Assembly: GCA_046350595.1 (NCBI GenBank)
Contig: JAXMAC010000080.1
Span: 1 to 16,319, forward strand
Length of the DNA: 16,319 bases
Direction of reading: 5' to 3'
Source: JAHFOW01 sp046350595
GTDB taxonomy: Bacteria; Planctomycetota; Brocadiia; Brocadiales; Brocadiaceae
Under the pieces are notes generated by a model. That model saw nothing but the letters and a program-made list of their open reading frames with translations. It made no database searches and was not told where the DNA came from. Below, one piece after another: positions 1-7,485 of the stretch. The position numbers and the translations under genes were made by a program. Position 1 is the first letter of the stretch, and every line of letters begins with the position of its first letter.

Positions 1-25
1 AAAATAAGATATTGGAACAGTTCTT

Positions 26-55
26 GCAATCCAATCCAATCCAATCCAATCCAAT
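26..55. repeat. CCAAT pentanucleotide tandem repeat
   Basis: Five perfect CCAAT units at 31-55 follow a near-unit (GCAAT) at 26-30. It is a simple short tandem repeat in non-coding sequence, of a kind prone to copy-number change by replication slippage. No gene is seen close enough to assign a function. Confidence 0.8.
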
Positions 56-98
56 AATAAGACGTTTACTTATTTTTTTCTTTTTATTGTCTATCAAA

Positions 99-136
99 AC
101 GCCTTTTCCGGAGAAATCCGGGAAAGGCGTTTTTTT
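99..136. terminator. Strong intrinsic terminator, possibly bidirectional
   Basis: A 13-bp stem (99-111 with 118-130, one G-T wobble) closes a 6-nt loop AGAAAT and is followed by a seven-T run at 130-136, so it should stop plus-strand transcripts entering from the left. On the minus strand the stem is followed by four Ts (complement of 96-99), so it could also end the hicB-hicA transcript, whose last codon lies about 110 bp away. Confidence 0.8.
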
Positions 137-158
137 ATTGCCGGAAAAATACGATTGA

Positions 159-213
159 AACCACAGATATTACTTGGTTGCGGCCAGAGGCCGCGCCAAG
201 TGAATCCGTGGTT
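159..213. repeat. Imperfect palindromic intergenic repeat
   Basis: Nested inverted arms: AACCAC (159-164) with GTGGTT (208-213), ACTTGG (172-177) with CCAAGT (196-201), and GCGGCC (180-185) with GGCCGC (189-194) around an AGA loop. The arrangement folds into a long interrupted hairpin. The outer arms resemble the ACCACAGA-type repeats elsewhere in the window. Probably a dispersed non-autonomous repeat, though only one full copy of the core is present here. Confidence 0.6.
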
Positions 214-246
214 AATATCTTAGATTTTCATTCGTGGCTAACGTGC

Positions 247-486
247 TTAGGTGGTTAGTCCGAGTCGTTTGAGGTCGTCATCGTTCCATTGTGCGCCGTT
301 AAGGAAACTTTTCAGTGTGCCGGGAGGTAAGGTGTCTTTTGCATGGTGATAATGAATTACAACGCGTCGTCCGTCCAAGTGGCGGTAAACCCGCTGACTG
401 CCTTTGCGTCGTGTATATTGAAAACCATCTTTTTCAAGCGCTTTGATGAGTTCTCTTACCGGGGTGTTTTTAAGCTTATGAATCAT
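247..486 (-). CDS. hicA: HicA-family toxin with a substituted catalytic position
   Basis: A 79-aa protein of the HicA (YcfA) mRNA interferase family, small double-stranded-RNA-binding-fold toxins that cleave mRNA. Family signatures are the N-terminal helix (ELIKALEKDGF, residues 12-22), the RRKGS turn (26-30), the YRHLDGRRVVI strand pair (34-44) and the LPPGTLKSFL helix (53-62). Canonical HicA carries a catalytic His directly after the KGS turn; here that residue is Gln31, so activity may be reduced or the protein may belong to a divergent subfamily. Its ATG overlaps the hicB stop by 4 nt (483-486), implying translational coupling. The order is antitoxin first, the reverse of E. coli hicAB. 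Length is normal for the family. Confidence 0.85.
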   Translation of the reverse strand: MIHKLKNTPVRELIKALEKDGFQYTRRKGSQRVYRHLDGRRVVIHYHHAKDTLPPGTLKSFLNGAQWNDDDLKRLGLTT

Positions 487-722
487 AGGGAAATTGCTAT
501 GGCGGGTTCATTGATAACTTCAATGGTATCTGATGGGGCTGGCAGGTCATCTCCGGCAGCTAACATATCCTCCATGTATATCTCAGCGGCGTCTTTTATG
601 TTTTCAAGCGCTTCTTGTTGTGAATATCCCCAGCTTGAGCAACCGGGAAGGGTGGGTATTGAGGCGCTCCAACGACCATCTGACTCTTCGGACAAAGTAA
701 CTTTTAAAACCAGTGTCTTCAT
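483..722 (-). CDS. hicB: HicB-family antitoxin
   Basis: A 79-aa HicB antitoxin, the partner that binds and neutralises HicA. The partial RNase-H-like fold is recognisable: a beta strand (KTLVLKVTL), then SDGRWSASIPTLPGCSSWGYSQQEALENIKDAAEIYMEDML, with the typical 'P-x-LPGC-x-x-x-G-x-T/S-x-x-EA' pattern at about residues 23-37. The start at 722 is chosen because AGGAGA (729-734) sits 6 nt upstream; an in-frame ATG at 758 has no such site. The protein stops after the RNase-H-like domain, with no room for the C-terminal helix-turn-helix or ribbon-helix-helix domain found in many HicBs, so autoregulation through HicB itself is doubtful. Co-transcribed with hicA. Confidence 0.88.
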   Translation of the reverse strand: MKTLVLKVTLSEESDGRWSASIPTLPGCSSWGYSQQEALENIKDAAEIYMEDMLAAGDDLPAPSDTIEVINEPAIAISL

Positions 723-753
723 TATAAATCTCCTGTTAAGAAATTTTGACCAA

Positions 754-765
754 TACAATCTTGTA
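754..765. promoter_or_regulatory. Short palindrome upstream of hicB
   Basis: TACAATCTTGTA has perfect 5-bp arms around a 2-bp centre and lies 32-43 bp before the hicB start codon, where an operator would be expected. I could not assign convincing -35/-10 hexamers. A palindrome this short can arise by chance in AT-rich DNA. Confidence 0.25.
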
Positions 766-923
766 ATATGAACCCGTTCTTTACTAAATAATTGTATGTA
801 TCGCTGTTAAAGAAGTCAAGAACCAGAAGTTTTAGTTGTTGGTTGTTTTTTTGCTTTTCTTTCTATGTTCGTTTTTATTCGTGGTTTCCGTGTGCTTTGT
901 GTGAGTATTTAATATTTTATCGA

Positions 924-933
924 AAAAGGAGGG
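924..933 (+). promoter_or_regulatory. Ribosome binding site that fixes a GTG start
   Basis: AAAAAGGAGG(G) ends 5 nt before the GTG at 939. The open frame extends upstream to an ATG at 792, but that extension has no ribosome binding site, is rich in Cys/Phe/Arg like translated non-coding DNA, and would bury the signal peptide. Confidence 0.75.
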
Positions 934-938
934 TGTTT

Positions 939-1832
939 GTGAAGAGATTTGGAATGTTTGTAGGCATTATTCTGGCATTATTCGTGCTGTATTCAGGTGT
1001 ACAGGCGCAAACCGCCGGTGTGCCGCAGTTGATTAATTATCAGGGGTATTTAACGGATAAGGACGGCAATCCACTGACACCGGGAGAATATGACCTATCC
1101 TTCAGCATTTATGCAGATACATCAACGAAAACGGCAGTATGGGGACCCCAAAAATTCGATGGAGTGCAGGGTCCAGGTCATGGATCGAAAGTACCTGTGG
1201 TAAGAGGTTATTTTAATGTTATTTTAGGCCCAATTGATACAAACAGCGTATCAATTGATAAAGCTTTTTCTGCATCCAATCGTTTTCTTGAAATTACTGT
1301 GGGCACCTCTACGATAAGTCCACGGCAACAAATTTTAAGTACTCCTTATGCTCTGAATGCGCAGAAGTCGTATGGAGAGGTTCCTGTGGGGGGCATTGTG
1401 CCTTATTTCGGTAAGTTAAATGCTTTACCGGCGAATTGGAAATTTTGTGATGGAACTACGGTCAACGATCCGGAATCTCCATTAATTAACCAAACTATAC
1501 CGGATTTAAGAACTAGATTTCCGCGCGGGGCTTCTACTGCGGATGTTTTTGGATATGGGGGGGCTGACACGCACACTCATTATAATTCCTTTAGTAATGT
1601 AAGTGTGTATATCCCTGTTAAGAGTCTCACCAATTGGAATAATTATGCTTATCAAAAGGCATCGAAAGCCCAAGAGTTCTTTCCGAATATTTACTGTTTG
1701 ACCTTTGATGGAAATCAGGAGGGTGTAAAAGATGCTCATGCACATTCCGACGGTTATGCATATGGTTTTACGAATTCAAGTTCGAACGTTCCGGCATATT
1801 ATGCAATTAATTATATAATTAGAATTAAATAG
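939..1832 (+). CDS. Exported protein with phage tail-collar-like C-terminus
   Basis: A 297-aa protein. Residues 1-23 form a Sec signal peptide (hydrophobic GIILALFVLYSG, cleavage after VQA). Residues 30-145 match a common extracellular module: 'INYQGYLTDKDGNPLTPGEYDLSFSIYAD', a G-x-F-x-V-x-LG strand (VRGYFNVILG) and 'PRQQILSTPYALNA'. Residues 150-297 match the phage tail collar / short tail fibre fold: GGIVPYFG, P-x-NWKFCDG (164-172), PDLRTRFPRG (188-197), two H-x-H pairs (HTH 212-214, HAH 267-269; such pairs bind metal in the T4 fibre tip) and the closing PAYYAINYIIRIK. Likely a surface or secreted adhesin-like trimer rather than a prophage gene, since no other phage gene is nearby. The ribosome binding site of the next gene overlaps its stop, so the two are probably one operon. 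Confidence 0.75.
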   Translation: MKRFGMFVGIILALFVLYSGVQAQTAGVPQLINYQGYLTDKDGNPLTPGEYDLSFSIYADTSTKTAVWGPQKFDGVQGPGHGSKVPVVRGYFNVILGPIDTNSVSIDKAFSASNRFLEITVGTSTISPRQQILSTPYALNAQKSYGEVPVGGIVPYFGKLNALPANWKFCDGTTVNDPESPLINQTIPDLRTRFPRGASTADVFGYGGADTHTHYNSFSNVSVYIPVKSLTNWNNYAYQKASKAQEFFPNIYCLTFDGNQEGVKDAHAHSDGYAYGFTNSSSNVPAYYAINYIIRIK

Positions 1833-1845
1833 GAGGTAACAGATT

Positions 1846-2532
1846 ATGAAAACATATAAATTCCAAAGCTTATTATGCTGTATTTTATTAAGTTATTGCA
1901 CGTCCCTGGCTGCCGACCAGTCGCTTCAATCCAGTCTTCCGGAATCAAATTACAAAGGAGGAATGCTGCCTGAACAGGAATTTGCCAACTATATTAGCGA
2001 AAGAAATAAGAATAAGACATTACCGGAATTAGAATATTGGGGGGCTTGTGGTGTTGAATGGGGTGGAATTCCAGAAAAAAGGACAGGAAAAGATATGGCT
2101 ACTGGCGTGGAAGAATCATTTTTGGATATGCCATCTCTAAAAACTCCAAACATTGATGTACAAGGCAAGCTGACTGGTATTACAAGACACTTCGCCAAAA
2201 ATGTGAAATTACGTGCTGAGCGGTTAAAAATTTTTCAGGAATTGAAAAAAAAGCTTATCGTGGCATATAACGAACCGACGCATCCTTTTAATCCTGATGT
2301 TTTAGTGGGTGGAAAAGATGGCTATGTTAGAGGGGTGCAGCCATTTTATTTGTTAGAGTGGCAAGGGACTGAAACTATTGTGTCTTTACGTCTCTCGGAC
2401 GATGATTTGTCGCTTGAGTTTCGACAGTCGCCGTATTCAAAGGCAAGTGTAAAAAGGGAAAATGCAAGGCTTGGTAAAGTATTCTTTGAGCAAGAAAAAG
2501 ATCGAAAATTAGAAAAAACTCCAGGTGATTAA
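1846..2532 (+). CDS. Exported protein of unknown function
   Basis: A 228-aa protein that I do not recognise. The N-terminus (MKTYKFQSLLCCILLSYCTS, cleavage near LAA/D at 22-23) is a good Sec signal peptide; the Cys residues do not form a standard lipobox. The mature part is hydrophilic, with an aromatic/Gly segment (EYWGACGVEWGG, about 63-74), a basic amphipathic helix around residues 120-145 and a charged C-terminal tail. AGGAGGT (1831-1837) overlaps the TAG stop of the tail-collar gene and stands 8 nt before the ATG, which supports the start and suggests translational coupling. It may be an accessory or anchoring partner of that protein; this is inferred from position only. Confidence 0.7.
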   Translation: MKTYKFQSLLCCILLSYCTSLAADQSLQSSLPESNYKGGMLPEQEFANYISERNKNKTLPELEYWGACGVEWGGIPEKRTGKDMATGVEESFLDMPSLKTPNIDVQGKLTGITRHFAKNVKLRAERLKIFQELKKKLIVAYNEPTHPFNPDVLVGGKDGYVRGVQPFYLLEWQGTETIVSLRLSDDDLSLEFRQSPYSKASVKRENARLGKVFFEQEKDRKLEKTPGD

Positions 2533-2853
2533 TTTGTTTCAAATGATGTCCTGAGTCACACAGACCGGTAACTTGTACTGCAAAATGTAATCTGTGGTTT
2601 TTAAGGGTATAAAAACAACCCCCTTGCCCCCTTTTCTAAGGGGGATTTATGTGCATATCCTTTTAATGAGTATTTTTAAAGTCCCCCTTAATAAAGGGGG
2701 ATTCTGGGGGTTGTCTATGACATTAACCGTACACCTGAATTGTTACGTTTCCCGTAGCAAAGGTCGATTCGTAAGAAGAAACTACGGAGAGAATTCAAAC
2801 TGTTCTATCAATGGGATTTTTAAGGGTATTAAAATTTTAATGGAGTCAAAGTT
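2533..2853. other. 321-bp spacer with palindromic repeat and possible leader hairpin
   Basis: No convincing gene. It holds a palindromic family A repeat (2615-2714) and an inverted repeat CCGTAG (2752-2757) / CTACGG (2782-2787) with a 24-nt loop in the presumed 5' leader of the following gene. An open frame at 2594-2878 is translated repeat and has no ribosome binding site. The CCGTAG hairpin matches no riboswitch class I recognise. Confidence 0.6.
2615..2714. repeat. Family A palindromic repeat, copy 1
   Basis: Outer arms ACAACCCCC (2615-2623) and GGGGGTTGT (2706-2714) enclose two inner hairpins of the form CCCCCTT..AAGGGGG. The whole 100-bp unit can fold into a branched cruciform. The same plan recurs at 3640-3744, 7357-7433 and 12153-12255, so it is a dispersed, MITE- or BIME-like element. 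Confidence 0.85.
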
Positions 2854-3606
2854 ATGCTTACAAAACTGGATAAAATAGCTAAAAAAGTCTGCATGTTTAT
2901 TCCTTTATGTCTTATCCTTACATTCATTTTTTGTTCGGTTGTTATGGCAGTACCTTTGGCTCAACTTGAGGAAAATCTGAAGGCTGCAATCCTGGGAAAC
3001 AAGACCTTTTCCGACCAGGAACTGAGAGAGATGGATGTGAATAAGGATGGTAAGGTAGACGTGGCAGACCTCGTGCGGTATCAGTGGTCATTAAATGAGG
3101 GGTACCCCGTAAGTCTGGAGTTGTACAAATGGATTGTGGCTGCATCGTTTACCTCAGATATTTCCGGCAATAATCAGGACCGTCAAATTGTGCCTGTTGG
3201 GTATTCATTTGGGCTGGAATTTGATCAGGGCGTGGCGACTGTTGTGGGGATTCCCGGTTTTGATCCTACAAAAGGTATTCTTAAACAACCCGTGCGTTCT
3301 GAACGTACACTTTATGCCGTTTCTCAGGTTATCGGTACGGGAACAACATTCAGCGTGTCAGAAAATGGGAATATCGTTACCCTTACAAGTGAAGATGTGA
3401 CGATGGCGAAGGAAGACCCAAAGAACCCAACCGGGCTTGCATACACGCGTTCATGGATAGTTGAGATTGACAGGGACCTGGTTACCCATGGGTTAAATTT
3501 AAGACAAGGGACTATTACCGAAAAAATCACCGGGTTTACACCAGAACCCTTAAAATCCGTGAAGGGGGCGATTTACATGGCGCCATTTTCACCTAAGGAT
3601 TTATAA
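2854..3606 (+). CDS. Exported protein with a dockerin-like calcium-binding loop
   Basis: A 250-aa protein. The signal peptide covers residues 1-32 (MLTKLDKIAKKVC, then FIPLCLILTFIFCSVVMA). Residues 61-72, DVNKDGKVDVAD, form a complete EF-hand/dockerin calcium loop with acidic or amide ligands at positions 1, 3, 5, 9 and 12, followed by a LVRYQWSL helix; only one such loop is seen, while type I dockerins have two. Residues 85-250 form a probable beta-rich domain (VPVGYSFGLEFDQGVATVVG, TFSVSENGNIVTLTSEDV, SWIVEIDRDLVTHG) that I cannot assign. GGAG (2842-2845) lies 8 nt before the ATG. A near-identical loop occurs inside the large Rhs protein downstream, hinting at a shared module. Family A repeats flank the gene on both sides. 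Confidence 0.75.
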   Translation: MLTKLDKIAKKVCMFIPLCLILTFIFCSVVMAVPLAQLEENLKAAILGNKTFSDQELREMDVNKDGKVDVADLVRYQWSLNEGYPVSLELYKWIVAASFTSDISGNNQDRQIVPVGYSFGLEFDQGVATVVGIPGFDPTKGILKQPVRSERTLYAVSQVIGTGTTFSVSENGNIVTLTSEDVTMAKEDPKNPTGLAYTRSWIVEIDRDLVTHGLNLRQGTITEKITGFTPEPLKSVKGAIYMAPFSPKDL

Positions 3607-3639
3607 CAACGATTGAAATGCCGTAGGAAGTTCCCATAG

Positions 3640-3744
3640 ACAACCCCCTGTTTCTCCCTTTATTAAGGGGGACTCAAGGTGTTCCACTTTGTTAAGGGGA
3701 ACTTGCAGAAATCCCCCTTAGAAAAGGGGGACGAAGGGGGTTGT
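3640..3744. repeat. Family A palindromic repeat, copy 2
   Basis: ACAACCCCC (3640-3648) and GGGGGTTGT (3736-3744) bracket internal hairpins TCCCTTTATTAAGGGGGA and TCCCCCTTAGAAAAGGGGGA, plus an extra central segment. It is 105 bp long, starts 34 bp after the dockerin-like gene and ends 60 bp before the next start codon. Confidence 0.85.
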
Positions 3745-3803
3745 GTTTTAAAATATAAAAGGAAATTTCACAAGTAATTTACAGAAATCATACGAGGGTT
3801 AAA

Positions 3804-6800
3804 ATGATAAAATACAAATACACTTTCATCTTTCTTATTTGTTTCATTGCCGGTTTCCTTTTCCCCAGTCAGGCGTGGTGTGAAATACCTCAATTAAAAA
3901 TCGTAACGGCCACATCGGAAAATATCATAGATGTTGACAATAAAAAATCGCAATTTGACGGGTTGTCACATTCAAACGGCGGGGCGGTTTTGAATACGAC
4001 TATAGGTACTCAAGCAGTCATTATGTTGACTAGTTTTGGGCAGCCATTTGCCGGACGTGCCTATTCTACGAGCGCGAATGGTGATTTGCTGGCAGATGCA
4101 GAATCACATAAGGATAAGGGAGCGCCATTTATTGATGATGATAAAATATATGACAAAATATTTCGTAAAGTACTTATTGAAAAAGACGAAAATGGAAACC
4201 TTGATTATGAACACCTGGGAAAAGACGAGAACGGTAATCCAATCTATGACGAAGATGAGTTGATACAAGCTGAGGAATACTACCGATGTTTGTTGAATGT
4301 TGACCCCTACAGTCAAGAAGCCGTAGAAGGAATTCTCCAGGCACGGCTGGCACGGGTGAGGAAAGGTAATCTCGTGTGGGACATCCGCCGGAGGGAACAG
4401 CTACGCCTTCGATTAACAAAGATAGAAAAGACCAGCACACAGATTTTAAATGACGAAATTGGTATATTAAATCAGATTTCTGATATTCAGAGGAAGTCCA
4501 TTGCCCTGCTCATGGAGCTTTACTCTGACACAACAAACCCTAATGGTCCAGGCACCCTCCTGCGTGGCGAGGGAACAATATCCAATCCAGACCTTGTGAA
4601 TGAGTCCATGAAGGTGATTTATTCAACAACGAGGCGGTTTGCGGAGGCAGAGTACCAATTGGGCTTTAAAAGGGTGCTCCTGAATTACTTTAACCAGGGT
4701 GATGCAGGAAACGAGCAAGGTCGTGCATTTGCAGTTAATGGGCTTTTAAACGCGTCTGCCTATATTACCGAACTCCTACGACTTCTCAATCCTTATTTTA
4801 AAGACGACCTCAACGGAACGAGCGATGTAGGGCAGGTAATTGGATTGCGCAACAAATTAGACGAACTTATGCGTTTGATGAATCAAGGGTATAACCCATT
4901 CGGGTTTTTAAACGATTTTGTACCCTTTGTATCGGGTAGTTATGAAAACAATAACTTGAGTACATTTAACAAAATGCACGGTATTGCGAAGGATGCTGTT
5001 GATATAGCAAAAACAAAAGAAGATAACGCAAGATCTCTCGAAAAAGATTTTTTGGACTTTGCGAAGGATAATGACGAGTACGAAACAAGACTCCTGGAGA
5101 CAAATTTAAGTTATCAGCAGAGGCTGAAATCCTTGATTGGCACTATGAAACTCCCTAATGAAGTTGAAGAGGAAGCAGATGTCCTGACATTTCTTTTTCC
5201 TGATAAAGACCTCGATGGCGATGGGATGACAGAACGCGACAAAGCAAGGGCTGACCTTATCGCCAAGGAGGGTTTGACATTTGGCTCTAAAGGAGAGATA
5301 TCGGCACAGTATGATACAATCGCTACTGCAGAAATACGTGTTGAAGAGTCATTTAACGAGGTAAAAAATGTTGTTAGTCACATCAAAATCATAAATGATA
5401 CAGCTCAGACCATAGCGGGGATAATCGATAATGAAAATGAACAAGTTATCAGTATAATTGAGGAAAATGGCAAGAAGGTGGGTCTCTTAATTCGCCAGAA
5501 AGGAAGATTGCAGGAAGCAGCCATACAAAAATTAAATGAGAGGCAAAGAAGAGATGCGCCGTTAAGGGCTTTGTTAGGTGGGGCATCAAGTGTGCTTTCT
5601 ATGTTTGGTGGTGGCGAAATGCCTCAGTATAAATCGGGCAACACAGAACTCAGCCCTGAGCCTAAATGTCCTTGGTGTCTTGTAGCATTAGTGGCAGTTG
5701 GAATAGGCAAGGTTATTCAAGATGTAAACAGCGCTAGCGACTCTGCATCAATTCAGGGGCAGTTGGCGCTTGACACTGCTGATATTGATGCACAGATCAA
5801 TGAGGTAAATTACATGGAACGCGCCGATATCCAGAGCATTCAACTCGAAGCAGAAAAACAGAAACTTATGGCAGATAAATTACAAGAGATTAGAACAGTA
5901 GCCCTTGAGCAGGCAAATAAGTCGCTGAACGTCCACATTGCCCAGCGTGATTTACGGAGGGAGTGGACAGTACTTATCAATAAAATAAATGAGGTAGGCA
6001 TGCTGGTCGCCGACTCGAATCGCATGGATAACCTGCTTAAGAAGAACCAAAATAATTTGACATTGGGTTGGATTGAGGGTGATGCGCGTGATGTACTCAC
6101 CGATAACGTCCTTAAAGCAGACCAGGCATTCTTCCGTGCCCAGGTATGGTGCTTTGTGGCATTACGCGCATTGGAGTATTATGCAAATAAACCACCGCAG
6201 GGGAATGGGCAACCCCATATAATGATTATGTCCATGTATAACAATCTATATAGCGCCAGAAAATATGACGACCTTTATGAACTTCTATCAGAAATGCAAT
6301 CCAAAGCAGATTCAGATTTTGTGTTTACTATAAGTACTACTTCGTGCGGTGAACGGGGACTCCTTTCTTTCAAATACGATGTGCTTGTTCCAGCATTGGT
6401 TAATTATAGCAATAATGGGCAGCCGGTGGAAGGTGGAGTAAGTGGGGAGGATTATTACCGATATCTCGACCCACTTAGTGGGAAATTGTATGAGGGTAAA
6501 AAGGCATTTCAGGCGGTGTTTCGCAATTTCCTGCACCAGGGTATAACAGGAACAATACCTAATAGAGCATTAAAGCTGGTCTTTGCAACTGATTTATATC
6601 CAAGATATTTCGACTCTTATGGGATGGGTGGCAACAATCCTTTCTTTTTTCTTGAAGGAAATACCGCCAAAATTATTGGTTTTAGTGATTCCAACTGTGA
6701 TGGACCAGGTGTTGAAGATAATGTACAAGGCATTCAGGTGAACCTCACAGGTACACTGAATTCTTCTGACGTAAAGCGATTAAGCCTTGCTCAACGTGGC

Positions 6801-7256
6801 AATAGTTACTTAAACCATATGCCTTGGTCTGTAGATGACTCCGACTTCGATGATAATGGAATGCTTATTAACCCGTTGAACAAAGTTACTGTATATTCGT
6901 CTTACAAGCAAATAATACCTACATGGTTGATTGGAGATATTGCTTCGGGTACAAGTACCGCAGAAAATGTAATTGGCAGCGATGTTATTGGGTCGTTCCG
7001 ACCTCTCGTGAATGGAGCAGACGGTGGAAAGACGCTGGTATTTACCGATAGGTCTGTTGCCAATGACCGTTGGGAACTTGTCATTCTTGAACCACAAAAT
7101 AGAAGTTTTTTTATCAAACTTGATAATATGCTCGCAAGCCCGATTCCGGAAGACCCGTCTGAAGATTTCCTGACGGATATCCAATTATGGATTGGCTGGG
7201 CGTATCGCAATCCGAACGCAAATCAGAAGCCTGGGAAACAGGCGAAGATACAGTAA
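3804..7256 (+). CDS. Exported coiled-coil protein, candidate TcA-like pore-forming subunit
   Basis: An 1150-aa protein. Signal peptide 1-24 (FIFLICFIAGFLF, cleavage SQA/W). Residues 128-152 carry a tandem acidic KDENGN motif, then a TPR-like helix pair (153-185). Residues 200-585 are mostly helical. The core resembles the C-terminal third of Tc toxin subunit A: a long helix, a Gly/Ala-rich segment (RALLGGASSVLSMFGGG, 588-604), a hydrophobic stretch after CPWC (622-625), a second long coiled coil starting IDAQINE (661-667), then ADQAFFRAQVWCFVALRALE (772-791) and a beta-rich end. The end, NDRWELVIL (from 1087) to DIQLWIGWAYR (1125-1135), recalls the TcB-binding domain with its closing DVILHIRYTAR-like motif. 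The TcA assignment is remote pattern matching and, together with the adjacent TcB/TcC-type gene, inference. GAGGG (3794-3798) precedes the ATG by 5 nt. Authentic TcA is over twice as long and lacks a Sec signal. Confidence 0.6.
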   Translation: MIKYKYTFIFLICFIAGFLFPSQAWCEIPQLKIVTATSENIIDVDNKKSQFDGLSHSNGGAVLNTTIGTQAVIMLTSFGQPFAGRAYSTSANGDLLADAESHKDKGAPFIDDDKIYDKIFRKVLIEKDENGNLDYEHLGKDENGNPIYDEDELIQAEEYYRCLLNVDPYSQEAVEGILQARLARVRKGNLVWDIRRREQLRLRLTKIEKTSTQILNDEIGILNQISDIQRKSIALLMELYSDTTNPNGPGTLLRGEGTISNPDLVNESMKVIYSTTRRFAEAEYQLGFKRVLLNYFNQGDAGNEQGRAFAVNGLLNASAYITELLRLLNPYFKDDLNGTSDVGQVIGLRNKLDELMRLMNQGYNPFGFLNDFVPFVSGSYENNNLSTFNKMHGIAKDAVDIAKTKEDNARSLEKDFLDFAKDNDEYETRLLETNLSYQQRLKSLIGTMKLPNEVEEEADVLTFLFPDKDLDGDGMTERDKARADLIAKEGLTFGSKGEISAQYDTIATAEIRVEESFNEVKNVVSHIKIINDTAQTIAGIIDNENEQVISIIEENGKKVGLLIRQKGRLQEAAIQKLNERQRRDAPLRALLGGASSVLSMFGGGEMPQYKSGNTELSPEPKCPWCLVALVAVGIGKVIQDVNSASDSASIQGQLALDTADIDAQINEVNYMERADIQSIQLEAEKQKLMADKLQEIRTVALEQANKSLNVHIAQRDLRREWTVLINKINEVGMLVADSNRMDNLLKKNQNNLTLGWIEGDARDVLTDNVLKADQAFFRAQVWCFVALRALEYYANKPPQGNGQPHIMIMSMYNNLYSARKYDDLYELLSEMQSKADSDFVFTISTTSCGERGLLSFKYDVLVPALVNYSNNGQPVEGGVSGEDYYRYLDPLSGKLYEGKKAFQAVFRNFLHQGITGTIPNRALKLVFATDLYPRYFDSYGMGGNNPFFFLEGNTAKIIGFSDSNCDGPGVEDNVQGIQVNLTGTLNSSDVKRLSLAQRGNSYLNHMPWSVDDSDFDDNGMLINPLNKVTVYSSYKQIIPTWLIGDIASGTSTAENVIGSDVIGSFRPLVNGADGGKTLVFTDRSVANDRWELVILEPQNRSFFIKLDNMLASPIPEDPSEDFLTDIQLWIGWAYRNPNANQKPGKQAKIQ

Positions 7257-7356
7257 TTGTTGTAATAGTGTAATATGGTAGACAGGGGCTAATGTATATG
7301 GTTTGTCAGCTTTTTGATTACCCTTGTTTTTATGCAGGGCAGATGAACGAAAAAAT

Positions 7357-7433
7357 ACAACCCCCTTAGTCCCCTTTTTTTAAGGGGGAATTTCTATGCG
7401 TCCCCCTTAACAAAGGGGGATTCAGGGGGTTGT
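7357..7433. repeat. Family A palindromic repeat, copy 3
   Basis: The most compact copy, 77 bp: ACAACCCCC (7357-7365) and GGGGGTTGT (7425-7433) around hairpins TCCCC..AAGGGGGA and TCCCCCTTAACAAAGGGGGA. It ends 52 bp before the Rhs start codon and would sit in the 5' leader if transcription reads through from the upstream gene. Confidence 0.85.
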
Positions 7434-7485
7434 GTATGTGTTTTTTTAATTGTATAAAAAATATTTAGAATTTCTACTATACAAA

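Noticed and set aside
343..771. A 142-aa plus-strand open frame
   Set aside because: It is antisense to hicA and hicB, whose protein families, overlap and ribosome binding site are clear. Its own translation shows no domain and it has no ribosome binding site.
792..938. N-terminal extension of the tail-collar gene to the ATG at 792
   Set aside because: No ribosome binding site, unusual Cys/Phe/Arg-rich sequence, and the signal peptide starts at the GTG at 939, which has AAGGAGG 5 nt before it.
939..1832. Prophage remnant, because of the tail-collar domain
   Set aside because: The protein has a Sec signal peptide and a non-phage N-terminal module, and no integrase, capsid, terminase or other tail gene is present nearby.
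2740..2853. Riboswitch in the leader of the dockerin-like gene
   Set aside because: Only a CCGTAG/CTACGG hairpin with a 24-nt loop is seen; no conserved core of a riboswitch class I know (c-di-GMP, cobalamin, SAM, fluoride) could be matched.
2594..2878. A 94-aa plus-strand open frame before the dockerin-like gene
   Set aside because: Most of it is translated family A repeat (TTPLPPFLRGIYV, VPLNKGGFWGL), a well-known artefact, and it runs into the next gene in another frame.
6810..7210. Two minus-strand open frames of 102 and 124 aa
   Set aside because: They are antisense to the end of the 1150-aa gene, overlap each other, and show no domain or ribosome binding site.
7450..7485. TTG start 12 codons upstream for the Rhs gene
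   Set aside because: It has no better ribosome binding site than the ATG at 7486 and would only add an untypical N-terminal extension to the signal peptide. The choice is not certain.
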